A stretch of DNA of 64,000 nucleotides from JADKIH01 sp031427625. Its GTDB lineage: Bacteria; Bacteroidota; Bacteroidia; AKYH767-A; 2013-40CM-41-45. Below the pieces are notes generated by a model. The model searched no databases. It was given only the letters and a program-made list of their open reading frames with translations, and was not told the DNA's origin. Position numbers and translations under genes: made by a program. Below, one piece after another: positions 16,505-23,940 of this stretch. How positions within the stretch are numbered: the stretch's first letter is position 1; every line of letters begins with the position of its first letter. The stretch covers positions 62,001 to 126,000 of the forward strand of contig JANPNV010000111.1 of assembly GCA_031427625.1 (NCBI GenBank), read 5' to 3'.

Positions 16505-18643
16505 TTATATTTTCCTTATCCGCAGGCGCAGCGAATTACCAATTACAATTACATCTGAAAACGCCATAGAGAGGGCTCCAATCATTGGACTTAAAAATCC
16601 GGCTGCAGCTATAGGAATTGCAACTACATTGTAAAAGAATGCCCAGAACAGGTTTTGCCGGATTGTCTGATAAGTAAGTTTACTGATATGCATAGCTCTG
16701 AGCAATACTGCCAGATCGTGTTTATCAAGCAATATAATTTGTGATGAATCCACTGCAATATCTGTAGCATCAGCAATAGATATACCGACGGTTGCTAGAC
16801 TAAGTGCAGGCGCATCATTGATGCCGTCACCAAACATAGCCGTCGGATTTTCCTTGTTAAGTCCTTCAAGAATTTTTAATTTCTCGGATGGAAGTTTTTC
16901 ATAATATATTTCCTTTATGCCTGTTAACTCGGCAACTTTTTCACAGTTCTTTTTCGTGTCTCCGCTTAGCATAATTACGCGAATGCCATTTTGTTTTAAT
17001 TGCCTAACTACGTTTGCAACATTTTCCTTAATCTCATCTTGCAAATCAACGGTAGCTATAAGTTTGTTGTTTTTCAGAAGGTAAACATCATGAGAAAGAT
17101 CGTTGTAAAAGTGTTTAACCATCTGGAATGAACCTGCACTGTAAATGTTGCCTTCACTATCAGTTGCATTTATGCCAATTCCTTTGTCCTCACCTATTGT
17201 TTTCCACTTATAGTTTGAAGAAGAATGAATTCTTAATTCATTTTGTAATGAGCGTGCAATAGGATGGGAAGAGTTTTTTTCCAGCTCATACAAGATTTCT
17301 TTCACCGTGATTTCATCCGTATCAAAACAGCGAATGTTATTTATTTTAAAGTTACCTGTCGTTAGCGTACCTGTCTTATCAAAAACAAATGTTTTGATTC
17401 CTGCCAGCAATTCGATTGTTGATCCGCCTTTGATAAGAATTCCATTTCGGGCAGCTCTTCCCAGACCTACCATTACTGCAGTTGGTGTTGCAAGTCCCAT
17501 GGCACAGGGACAGGATATTACAAGCACAGCGATGCTCCTCATTAAAGCATTGGGTACGGTTACATTCAGGACAAAGACGGAAATTAGAAAAGTTAAAAAA
17601 GAAATACCCAATACGACAGGGACAAATATGGCGCTGATCTTATCCCCGAGTTTCTGAATTTCAGGTTTTGAATGCTGGGCTTTACGGACAAGTTCAATTA
17701 TTTTTGCTAATGCCGTATCGTTTCCTGTTTTTTCAATTTCGACTCTGGCATTTCCATCTTCCATGACGGTACCGCCTGTTACAGTGTCATTAATGGTTTT
17801 TAGAACGGGCTGACTTTCACCTGTGATCATTGATTCATCAAAGAGGCCCTTGCCATAAATAATTTTACCGTCTAACGGAACTTTGTCTCCTGAATTAATT
17901 TTAACGATGTCATCCTTTTTAAGGTCTTCAATTTTTGTTTCGATGATTGTTTCATTACCATCTTCAACGACAATTTTCATAGCAATGCTTGGCTGAAGCC
18001 TTGCAAGCTGACCTAATGCATTTGTCGTTTGTTTAACAGATCGTTGCTCTATTAAATTACCTAATAGAACGAGGGTGATAATTGTTGCTGCTGTTTCAAA
18101 AAATAAATACTGATGCACTTCTGTACTGTTTCCATATTTAATATAGCCGGCCAGACTATATACAAATGCAGCAGTTGATCCCGTAAATATTAATACATCC
18201 ATATTTGGGACACCTGAACGAAGTGAATAGAAAGCACTTTTTCCAAAATGAAAAAGTCCAATAATCAATACAGGAATGCAGAACAGAAGCTGAAACAGAG
18301 GTTGATGAAACAATGGGATCTTCATAAACATATGAAGCAATAATGGGATTGTAAAGAAAAGGCAGATTAGGAATTTAACCAGAGTATCATTGACCACAGA
18401 TGAATTCCCTGCAATCTCATATTGTCTATTGTCTGAACGTGCTTTTACAGAATATCCTAACCGGTGAATGGCAACGATGGCTTTTGAGATGGCTTCTGCT
18501 TCGGATTTTTCAAATGTAACTTCGCCTGACAAAAAATCAACATTTACATCTTTAAATCCGTCCCGGGTAAGTGTACGTGTAATCGTAGATGCACAACTTG
18601 CGCAATCCATGCCATCAACATTAAGCAATACCTTTTTATCCAT
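16505..18643 (-). CDS. copA: Copper-translocating P1B-type ATPase
   Basis: A 712-residue heavy-metal pump. Residues 1-68 form one HMA domain with GMDCASC (C14, C17). The core has TGES (residues 274-277), the CPC membrane metal site (378-380) in SCPCAMGLATPTAV, the phosphorylation site DKTGT (422-426), the HP motif (H460) and GDGIND (605-610). CPC, the YN pair in helix 7 (671-672) and M693 in helix 8 point to Cu(I) export (P1B-1), though the usual helix-8 MxxSS is MAFSD here, as I recall from relatives in this phylum. The frame opens at 18739 inside tRNA-His, but the ATG at 18643 starts the HMA domain, just after a -7 box. The gene stands alone with no copper chaperone beside it. Confidence 0.92.
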   Translation of the reverse strand: MDKKVLLNVDGMDCASCASTITRTLTRDGFKDVNVDFLSGEVTFEKSEAEAISKAIVAIHRLGYSVKARSDNRQYEIAGNSSVVNDTLVKFLICLFFTIPLLLHMFMKIPLFHQPLFQLLFCIPVLIIGLFHFGKSAFYSLRSGVPNMDVLIFTGSTAAFVYSLAGYIKYGNSTEVHQYLFFETAATIITLVLLGNLIEQRSVKQTTNALGQLARLQPSIAMKIVVEDGNETIIETKIEDLKKDDIVKINSGDKVPLDGKIIYGKGLFDESMITGESQPVLKTINDTVTGGTVMEDGNARVEIEKTGNDTALAKIIELVRKAQHSKPEIQKLGDKISAIFVPVVLGISFLTFLISVFVLNVTVPNALMRSIAVLVISCPCAMGLATPTAVMVGLGRAARNGILIKGGSTIELLAGIKTFVFDKTGTLTTGNFKINNIRCFDTDEITVKEILYELEKNSSHPIARSLQNELRIHSSSNYKWKTIGEDKGIGINATDSEGNIYSAGSFQMVKHFYNDLSHDVYLLKNNKLIATVDLQDEIKENVANVVRQLKQNGIRVIMLSGDTKKNCEKVAELTGIKEIYYEKLPSEKLKILEGLNKENPTAMFGDGINDAPALSLATVGISIADATDIAVDSSQIILLDKHDLAVLLRAMHISKLTYQTIRQNLFWAFFYNVVAIPIAAAGFLSPMIGALSMAFSDVIVIGNSLRLRIRKI

Positions 18644-18652
18644 TTTGTAATG

Positions 18653-18660
18653 CAAAGATA
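18653..18660 (-). promoter_or_regulatory. -7 box almost at the copA start codon
   Basis: The minus strand reads TATCTTTG (TAnnTTTG). Only nine bases separate it from the ATG at 18643, so the transcript should have a leader of a few bases at most. It also decides against the longer reading frame. Confidence 0.55.
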
Positions 18661-18699
18661 AAGTGGAAGTATTAATTAATAGGAAAAGAAAAAAGTAAG

Positions 18700-18774
18700 G
18701 GTGAAAGACGGGGCTCGAACCCGCGACCTCTAGATCCACAATCTAGCGCTCTAACCGACTGAGCTACAATCACC
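18700..18774 (-). tRNA. tRNA-His (anticodon GTG)
   Basis: A cloverleaf can be drawn on the minus strand. The D arm is GCTC/GAGC, the anticodon stem is CTAGA/TCTAG around loop TTGTGGA with anticodon GTG, and the T arm is GCGGG/CCCGT with TTCGAGC. The genome encodes the extra G at position -1 (18774) opposite C73, the identity element of tRNA-His. CCA is not encoded. The acceptor arms read GTGATTG and CTTTCAC, which leaves T5-T68 and T6-T67 unpaired; this is odd and listed separately. Confidence 0.93.
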
Positions 18775-18798
18775 ATAATATCTTAATGTGAAGGGCGG

Positions 18799-18806
18799 CA
18801 AAAATA
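18799..18806 (-). promoter_or_regulatory. -7 box for tRNA-His
   Basis: The minus strand reads TATTTTTG (TAnnTTTG), 24 bases before the tRNA 5' end. Confidence 0.5.
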
Positions 18807-18885
18807 CTCTATTTATTGATTTACTTTAACTAAAAAGTGAAATAATAAATGATTTAGCCAACTATCTGATTTGTATTCAATTCTT

Positions 18886-19398
18886 TTACTGAAATGTGTC
18901 CTTTAAAAAGTCATCCCATTTCTTGGTTACATATTCGTCTTCTGAAAAATATTTTAATACTGGCAAAAGCTGTTCTTTCGTCAGGTAACCTTGAACGGGC
19001 CCAATTATCTCTAGTTTTTCATTGAGATAGACCGTTGTAGGATAGGACATTTGACCATTAAGGAGCAGAGCGGCCAATTCATTTGATTTGTATTCGGCGA
19101 CATATGAGTACGACTTATCCTTGTATTTTATTACTTCCTTGGTTTCAGCGTCAAGCTTAACCGCATAAAAGTTTTGATTGATGTATTTGACTACATCGCT
19201 ATCAGAAAAAGTAGATGCATCCATACGTTTGCACCATCCGCACCATCCCGTATAAACGTCGATGAAGACTTTCTTTGGTGTAGTTGATCCTTTCTCCATA
19301 GCCTCTTTGAAACTCATCCAATGAATTTTTTCAGAGTTTTGCGCAATGCAATGAAAGGTCTGAATAAATAATCCAAGAAGAATTAATATTTTTTTCAT
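18886..19398 (-). CDS. Periplasmic thioredoxin-fold protein (WCGWC)
   Basis: A 170-residue exported thiol-disulfide protein. Residues 1-19 (MKKILILLGLFIQTFHCIAQ) are a signal peptide. The redox motif WCGWC is at 52-56 (C53, C56), preceded by KVFIDVYTG and followed by KRMDASTFSD, the arrangement of the DUF255/thioredoxin_7 group. MSYPTTVYL holds the cis-proline opposite the active site. Such proteins reduce or oxidise disulfides in the periplasm; a part in keeping apocytochromes reduced is conceivable because no CcmG is seen among the ccm genes, but nothing ties it to them. It is downstream of tRNA-His on the same strand, and the POT transporter lies 49 bases upstream of its ATG, so co-transcription with that gene is possible. 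Confidence 0.87.
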   Translation of the reverse strand: MKKILILLGLFIQTFHCIAQNSEKIHWMSFKEAMEKGSTTPKKVFIDVYTGWCGWCKRMDASTFSDSDVVKYINQNFYAVKLDAETKEVIKYKDKSYSYVAEYKSNELAALLLNGQMSYPTTVYLNEKLEIIGPVQGYLTKEQLLPVLKYFSEDEYVTKKWDDFLKDTFQ

Positions 19399-19447
19399 CG
19401 ACTTTAAATGAAGTATTTATTGAACTTTTCAATTATATATGATTTAA

Positions 19448-21217
19448 TTAGTGAACTCCGTGCATCATTTTTAAGAGTTTTCTATAGAGTGCTAATAAGA
19501 TAAGCGAAGCAGCTCCGCTTAATACAATAAAAACACAGAAGAAGATAAAGAGATTCGAAATTTCTATTCCCAGTATACTTGGAATTTTAGCACCAGCTTC
19601 GCTAGGCGCATCTCCTGCTCCGGGAGGAATTAAAGCACTAAGTGTTCCGGCAAATTTATTTGCTACAGCATTAGCAAGAAACCATGTTCCCATCATCAAC
19701 GAAGACAACCTTATTGGAGCAAGTTTGCTAACCATACTTAATCCAATTGGTGATAAGCATAATTCTCCCATAGTATGAACAATATATAAAGCAAATAACC
19801 AGAACATGGCAATTTTAGTGGACGGGTCTATTCCATGAACTGCATAAGCAATAATAACATAACCAATCGCTACTAATCCTAAGCCCATCGCCATTTTAAG
19901 AGGAGAGGAAGGTTCCATATTCACTTTAGAAAGCTTACCCCAAAGCATTGTAAAAAATGGAGCAAGGAAGATAATTGCAAGCGGGTTGACTGATTGAAAC
20001 CACGATGCGGGGAATTCACTCTTATGGTAGTCGGAAATGTAGCCTAAAAACGTAAGCATAACCAATGCGAGTATAGAAACAACCTGAGTACTTAAAATGA
20101 CTTTTTTTGACCATTCAAAAAACCATCCCAAAGCTTTACATAAGTAGAATGCTAATAATACGAGCGTAACTAGTATTACATATTGATTGATATTAAGAGA
20201 TATTGCCCGATCAACTTGCTGGTCGGCAAACAAAGTAAGTGATGCACCGGCTTGTTCGAAGCAGGCCCAAAAGAAGATGACAAAAAAAGCAAGAATGAAA
20301 ATAACAATTATCCTTTCTCGTTCATCTTTCGTTAATGATTTATCAGAGAGAATTATAATTGGCATTAGAACAATCGATGCATAAATCAAATAAGCTACCA
20401 AATCCAGATTGGCTATTGTATGTGCAAAGGATTCTGGATTTGCAACTGCATCAGAACCAAAAATTGCCCGGACTATCAATTGAAAATTAAGCAATGCGAA
20501 GATTAAAGCGATCGATCCGACAATGACTCCATAAGTTTTAATAGTCATTTTTGATACAGGCATTCCAATTGGTTCACCGTTGGAACCTTTAAGATGTTTG
20601 TTTTTTAATAACTCAAATGAAATAATACTAACTACCATTCCAATTGCCGCTGCCAGAAATCCGTATTTAAAGTCTGATATATTTCCGGTATCTCCAAGGG
20701 TTCCACAAACTAGGGGAGAAAAGAATGCACCCAAGTTAATTCCCATATAGAAAATCGTAAATGCTCCGTCTATTCGCGAATCATTTTTTGGATAAAGCTG
20801 GCCAACCATCGTCGAAATATTGGGTTTGAAAAAACCGTTTCCAATGATTAGTAAAGTAAGTCCCATCCACATATATGAAACGGAAGCGGCGCTTTGCATT
20901 CCTTCTGTAACTGCACTTCCGCTAAGAAATAATAAAAACTGACCCATAGCCATCAGAATACCGCCTATCAAAATACTTCTTCGGTTTCCCCAGAATTTAT
21001 CGCAGAGATATCCGCCAAGCAAAGGAGTAAGGTAAACCAGCCCTGTAAAACTGCCATAAACGTTTGACGCCAAAGCCTTGTCAAAAAATAACGCTTTCGT
21101 CATGTACAATATAAAAATCGCACGCATTCCATAGTAGCTAAATCTTTCCCACATCTCCGTAAAGAAAAGCAGGTAGAGGCCACGTGGATGTCCGGTTTTA
21201 ACAGATGGTGTATTCAT
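19448..21217 (-). CDS. POT/PTR-family proton-dependent oligopeptide transporter
   Basis: A 589-residue MFS permease with about 14 helices, importing di- and tripeptides with protons across the inner membrane. The N-terminus has PRGLYLLFFTEMWERFSYYGMRAIF, the ExxER-type motif that couples protons in POT proteins. GSFTGLVYLTPLLGGYLCDKFWGNRRSI is the MFS loop 2-3 signature, and FTIFYMGINLGAFFSPL is the family's PTR2 signature region. The C-terminal half has WLFALYIVHTMGELCLSPIGLSMVSKLAP, also conserved. The ATG at 21217 is chosen because it gives the usual short N-terminal tail; an in-frame TTG at 21247 adds ten basic residues without family support. It could provide amino acids from peptides released by secreted proteases. 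Confidence 0.92.
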   Translation of the reverse strand: MNTPSVKTGHPRGLYLLFFTEMWERFSYYGMRAIFILYMTKALFFDKALASNVYGSFTGLVYLTPLLGGYLCDKFWGNRRSILIGGILMAMGQFLLFLSGSAVTEGMQSAASVSYMWMGLTLLIIGNGFFKPNISTMVGQLYPKNDSRIDGAFTIFYMGINLGAFFSPLVCGTLGDTGNISDFKYGFLAAAIGMVVSIISFELLKNKHLKGSNGEPIGMPVSKMTIKTYGVIVGSIALIFALLNFQLIVRAIFGSDAVANPESFAHTIANLDLVAYLIYASIVLMPIIILSDKSLTKDERERIIVIFILAFFVIFFWACFEQAGASLTLFADQQVDRAISLNINQYVILVTLVLLAFYLCKALGWFFEWSKKVILSTQVVSILALVMLTFLGYISDYHKSEFPASWFQSVNPLAIIFLAPFFTMLWGKLSKVNMEPSSPLKMAMGLGLVAIGYVIIAYAVHGIDPSTKIAMFWLFALYIVHTMGELCLSPIGLSMVSKLAPIRLSSLMMGTWFLANAVANKFAGTLSALIPPGAGDAPSEAGAKIPSILGIEISNLFIFFCVFIVLSGAASLILLALYRKLLKMMHGVH

Positions 21218-21314
21218 AGAAGTGTTTTTGGATTTTAAAGATCGCAATGTAATTAAATTTTCAAACGTCAGTCAACTCAAAAAACAACATATTGATAGCA
21301 TCTAAAAGCGTTAC

Positions 21315-21322
21315 TATATTTG
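21315..21322 (+). promoter_or_regulatory. -7 box immediately before the YwqK-like gene
   Basis: TATATTTG (TAnnTTTG) ends five bases before the ATG at 21328, which would place the transcription start at or next to the start codon. Confidence 0.55.
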
Positions 21323-21327
21323 CTGCC

Positions 21328-22047
21328 ATGAGAATATTTTTAGTTATCGTAATTATGACTCTGGCTATTTTTCAGGGAACAGCCCAGACATATAAGGTTT
21401 TCAAGGGTGATACTATTAATCGTATAGACGCAAAAGGTCAGAAGCAAGGACTTTGGAGGAAGTATTATGACACAGATACACTGTTTTCGGAAGGGACATT
21501 TAAAAACAGTCATCATTCAGGAACGTTCAGGACATTTTATAAAAATGGAAAACCACAGTCGATTTTGAAATTCAGAGGAAATTCAGAAATCAGCGATGCG
21601 GAACTTTTTAACGAAAAAGGAGGGATTCTTGCTCATGGCAAGTATATCGATCATTTGAAGGATAGTTTGTGGATTTACTTTGATGAAAGTAAAAATAAAA
21701 ATGCTGAAGAGTTTTATATAAAAGGGAAGAAGGAAGGAGTATGGAAATTGTTTTATCAGAATGGGAAAATTTCAAGAGAGGTGATATACAAGGATGATAA
21801 ACTGAATGGAGATTATAAAGAACGCTTCGAATCAGGCAGCCCAAAAATTCAGGGGCGGATGGTTAATGATTCTTTTGATGGTTTGGTGAAAGTATTTCAT
21901 CCCAACGGGAAAATTTGGCAGGAAGGCTCCTATAAAAATGGACTTAAAGTAGCAGTTTGGAAAATTTACAAAGAAGATGGCACAGTCGAAAAAGAAGAAG
22001 TTTACAAGTCGGGCAGCATACAGAATCCGATTTCGGAAGGTGACTGA
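21328..22047 (+). CDS. Exported YwqK/MORN-like repeat protein
   Basis: A 239-residue protein with a signal peptide (MRIFLVIVIMTLAIFQGTAQ) and then repeated beta-hairpin units of the YwqK/MORN type, for example KQGLWRKYYDTDTLFSEGTFK, HSGTFRTFYKNGKPQSI, KEGVWKLFYQNGKISREVIYK and KVAVWKIYKEDGTVEKEEVYK. I count at least six units of about 22-25 residues with a G-x-W/F-x-x-F/Y-x-x-x-G-K pattern. The name 'antitoxin' is sometimes attached to this family, but no toxin gene is adjacent, so that label is not adopted. It is probably a periplasmic or outer-membrane binding or scaffold protein. The ATG at 21328 begins the signal peptide; an upstream in-frame start would swallow the promoter box. mnmA follows 59 bases later with its own promoter. 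Confidence 0.8.
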   Translation: MRIFLVIVIMTLAIFQGTAQTYKVFKGDTINRIDAKGQKQGLWRKYYDTDTLFSEGTFKNSHHSGTFRTFYKNGKPQSILKFRGNSEISDAELFNEKGGILAHGKYIDHLKDSLWIYFDESKNKNAEEFYIKGKKEGVWKLFYQNGKISREVIYKDDKLNGDYKERFESGSPKIQGRMVNDSFDGLVKVFHPNGKIWQEGSYKNGLKVAVWKIYKEDGTVEKEEVYKSGSIQNPISEGD

Positions 22048-22064
22048 TTTTAATTGAGAAATCT

Positions 22065-22072
22065 TACCTTTG
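22065..22072 (+). promoter_or_regulatory. Bacteroidota -7 box for mnmA
   Basis: TACCTTTG (TAnnTTTG) lies 34 bases before the mnmA ATG at 22107. Confidence 0.5.
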
Positions 22073-22106
22073 CGGCTCGCAGAAGCTTTCTGTGTTTTTA
22101 AAAGAC

Positions 22107-23210
22107 ATGAGCAAAAAAGGACGTATTTTAGTGGCAATGAGTGGTGGAATAGATAGCTCTGTTTCCGCCATGCTTCTTCACGAAGAAGGGTATGAAGTTG
22201 TTGGTATGACCATGAAAACGTGGGATTATGCTTCATCTGGCAGCTCTAAAAAGGAGACTGGATGCTGTTCGCTTGATTCAATAAACGATGCCCGTTCTAT
22301 TGCGGTTGCAAAAGGTTTTCCCCATTATATTATTGATATCAGAAAAGAATTCGGTGATAGTGTAATCGACGATTTTGTAGATGAATACCTGGCCGGTCGT
22401 ACACCAAATCCATGTGTAAAGTGTAACACTCACATTAAATGGGAGGCTCTACTAAAAAGAGCCGATATGCTCGACTGTGAATTTATCGCTACGGGTCATT
22501 ATGCCAACGTCAGAGAAGAAAATGGCCGATATGTAATCAGCAAAGGAAAAGATGAGTGGAAGGATCAGAGCTATGTGTTATGGGGTGTTTCTCAGTCCTG
22601 TTTATCACGTACTATTTTTCCTGTTGGTAAATACCAAAAATCAGAGATCAGGAATATGGCTGTGGAAATGGGATTTTTTGAATTGTCTCAAAAACCTGAA
22701 TCCTATGAAATATGCTTTATACCCGATAATGATTATCGTTCCTTTTTGAAAAATAGGGTAGCAGGCATCGAGGAAAAACTGGCCGATGGTAAATTTGTCA
22801 ATTCAGGAGGGAAAGTCCTTGGAAAACACAGAGGTTATCCATTTTATACGATTGGTCAAAGAAAAGGCCTTGAAATAGCTTTAGGAGAACCAGCTTATGT
22901 TATTGACATTAAGCCGGATACGAATACAGTAGTATTGGGATCATTTGATGAGTTAAAAAAGCATGAACTATGGGTAAGGGATATAAACCTTATTAAATAT
23001 GCTTCGTTAGACAAACCAACTGAAGCCAATACACGGATTCGTTATAAGGATAAGGGTACTTCTTCGACGCTGCAGCAGGATGGTAATATGATTAAGGTAA
23101 CTTTTCATGGACCTGTAAGTGCAGTGGCTCCCGGACAAAGTGCAGTATTTTATGATGAAAACGATGTGATTGGCGGCGGGTATATCGTCAGGCCAACAGA
23201 TCATGTCTAA
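22107..23210 (+). CDS. mnmA: tRNA-specific 2-thiouridylase MnmA
   Basis: A 367-residue enzyme that adds sulfur to U34 of tRNA-Lys, -Glu and -Gln. The ATP-binding P-loop is MSGGIDSSVSA near the N-terminus. The first catalytic cysteine is in GRTPNPCVKCNTHIKW, and the second is in PESYEICFIPDNDYRSF, which completes the persulfide pair. ATGHYAN and YPFYTIGQRKGLEIALGEPAYV are further family motifs, the last being the tRNA-binding central domain. The length is normal. The ATG at 22107 starts the MSKKGRILVAMSGG sequence; a GTG at 22092 is in frame but less likely. Its stop overlaps the start of a small lipoprotein gene by eight bases. Confidence 0.95.
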   Translation: MSKKGRILVAMSGGIDSSVSAMLLHEEGYEVVGMTMKTWDYASSGSSKKETGCCSLDSINDARSIAVAKGFPHYIIDIRKEFGDSVIDDFVDEYLAGRTPNPCVKCNTHIKWEALLKRADMLDCEFIATGHYANVREENGRYVISKGKDEWKDQSYVLWGVSQSCLSRTIFPVGKYQKSEIRNMAVEMGFFELSQKPESYEICFIPDNDYRSFLKNRVAGIEEKLADGKFVNSGGKVLGKHRGYPFYTIGQRKGLEIALGEPAYVIDIKPDTNTVVLGSFDELKKHELWVRDINLIKYASLDKPTEANTRIRYKDKGTSSTLQQDGNMIKVTFHGPVSAVAPGQSAVFYDENDVIGGGYIVRPTDHV

Positions 23211-23898
23211 TAGCAGCAAAAGCGTTTTTGTTTTTCTAATAATTACCGCTTCAATAAGCTTTGTGTCTTCTTGTAAAAAGGAAACGGTTCTACCGAAGAT
23301 AAGTTCATATAATTATTTCCCAACAACCAATGGGAAGTGGGTGCGTTATCAGGTTGATTCTGTTTATCATTCCGAGAATGATAATAACAATGATGATTCG
23401 GTTTACACATTTCAATTTGAAGTAATGGAGAAACTCGATTCCTCATTTCTAGATGGAGAAGGAAAGGAGAATCAGATTATCAAATACTATCGACGTACAG
23501 ACTCGCTCTCATCATGGAATTTTGTTAATGTGTGGACACAAAGTTTAACACCGACGGCTGCATATCGTTCGGAAAATAATATCAGGATGCATAAGCTGGC
23601 TTTTCCGATAAATTCTTCTATTACCTGGAATGGAAATGATGCCAATACATTCGACGAAGAGATGTATCATTACGAGAATATCAATGAGTCCGGAAGTTAT
23701 AATTCTCTTTTTTTCGATTCCACAATCAGTGTATTGCAAATAGATGAAAACAATTACGTAGAAAAAATTTATGGCAAGGAAGTTTATGCCACCCACGTAG
23801 GCCTGATCTATAAAGAAAGAAATGAATTGGGGAAACGGAATGGAATTGTTGTAAAAGGGTTCGAAGTAAGAATGAAAGTTATCAGTTTTGGATTCTAG
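23203..23898 (+). CDS. Lipoprotein of unknown function
   Basis: A 231-residue protein starting at an ATG that overlaps the mnmA stop by eight bases, so it is translated from the same message. The N-terminus is a lipoprotein signal: hydrophobic VFVFLIITASISFVSS then C-KKE, with a Cys after Ser-Ser. The rest is acidic and aromatic with alternating beta-strand character (YNYFPTTNGKWVRYQVDSVYH), no catalytic motif and no domain I can name. It resembles other outer-membrane or periplasmic lipoproteins of this phylum that carry a 'NYFPTTNGKWVRYQVDS'-like start. The coupling to mnmA may be only genomic habit. Confidence 0.75.
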   Translation: MSNSSKSVFVFLIITASISFVSSCKKETVLPKISSYNYFPTTNGKWVRYQVDSVYHSENDNNNDDSVYTFQFEVMEKLDSSFLDGEGKENQIIKYYRRTDSLSSWNFVNVWTQSLTPTAAYRSENNIRMHKLAFPINSSITWNGNDANTFDEEMYHYENINESGSYNSLFFDSTISVLQIDENNYVEKIYGKEVYATHVGLIYKERNELGKRNGIVVKGFEVRMKVISFGF

Positions 23899-23903
23899 AC
23901 ATA

Positions 23904-23932
23904 AAAAAAGGAACCTGTTCGATTCCTTTTTT
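23904..23932. terminator. Bidirectional hairpin terminator
   Basis: Arms AAAAAAGGAA and TTCCTTTTTT flank a ten-base loop between the convergent lipoprotein gene and gap; it has T-runs on both strands. Confidence 0.8.
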
Positions 23933-23940
23933 ATTTTCAC

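Noticed and set aside
18644..18739. In-frame extension of the copper ATPase to 18739
   Set aside because: The extra residues are read through the tRNA-His gene and upstream of the HMA domain; the ATG at 18643 follows a promoter box and matches the family start.
21328..22047. Toxin-antitoxin system around the YwqK-like gene
   Set aside because: Neighbours are a peptide transporter and mnmA, and the protein is exported; no toxin candidate is present.
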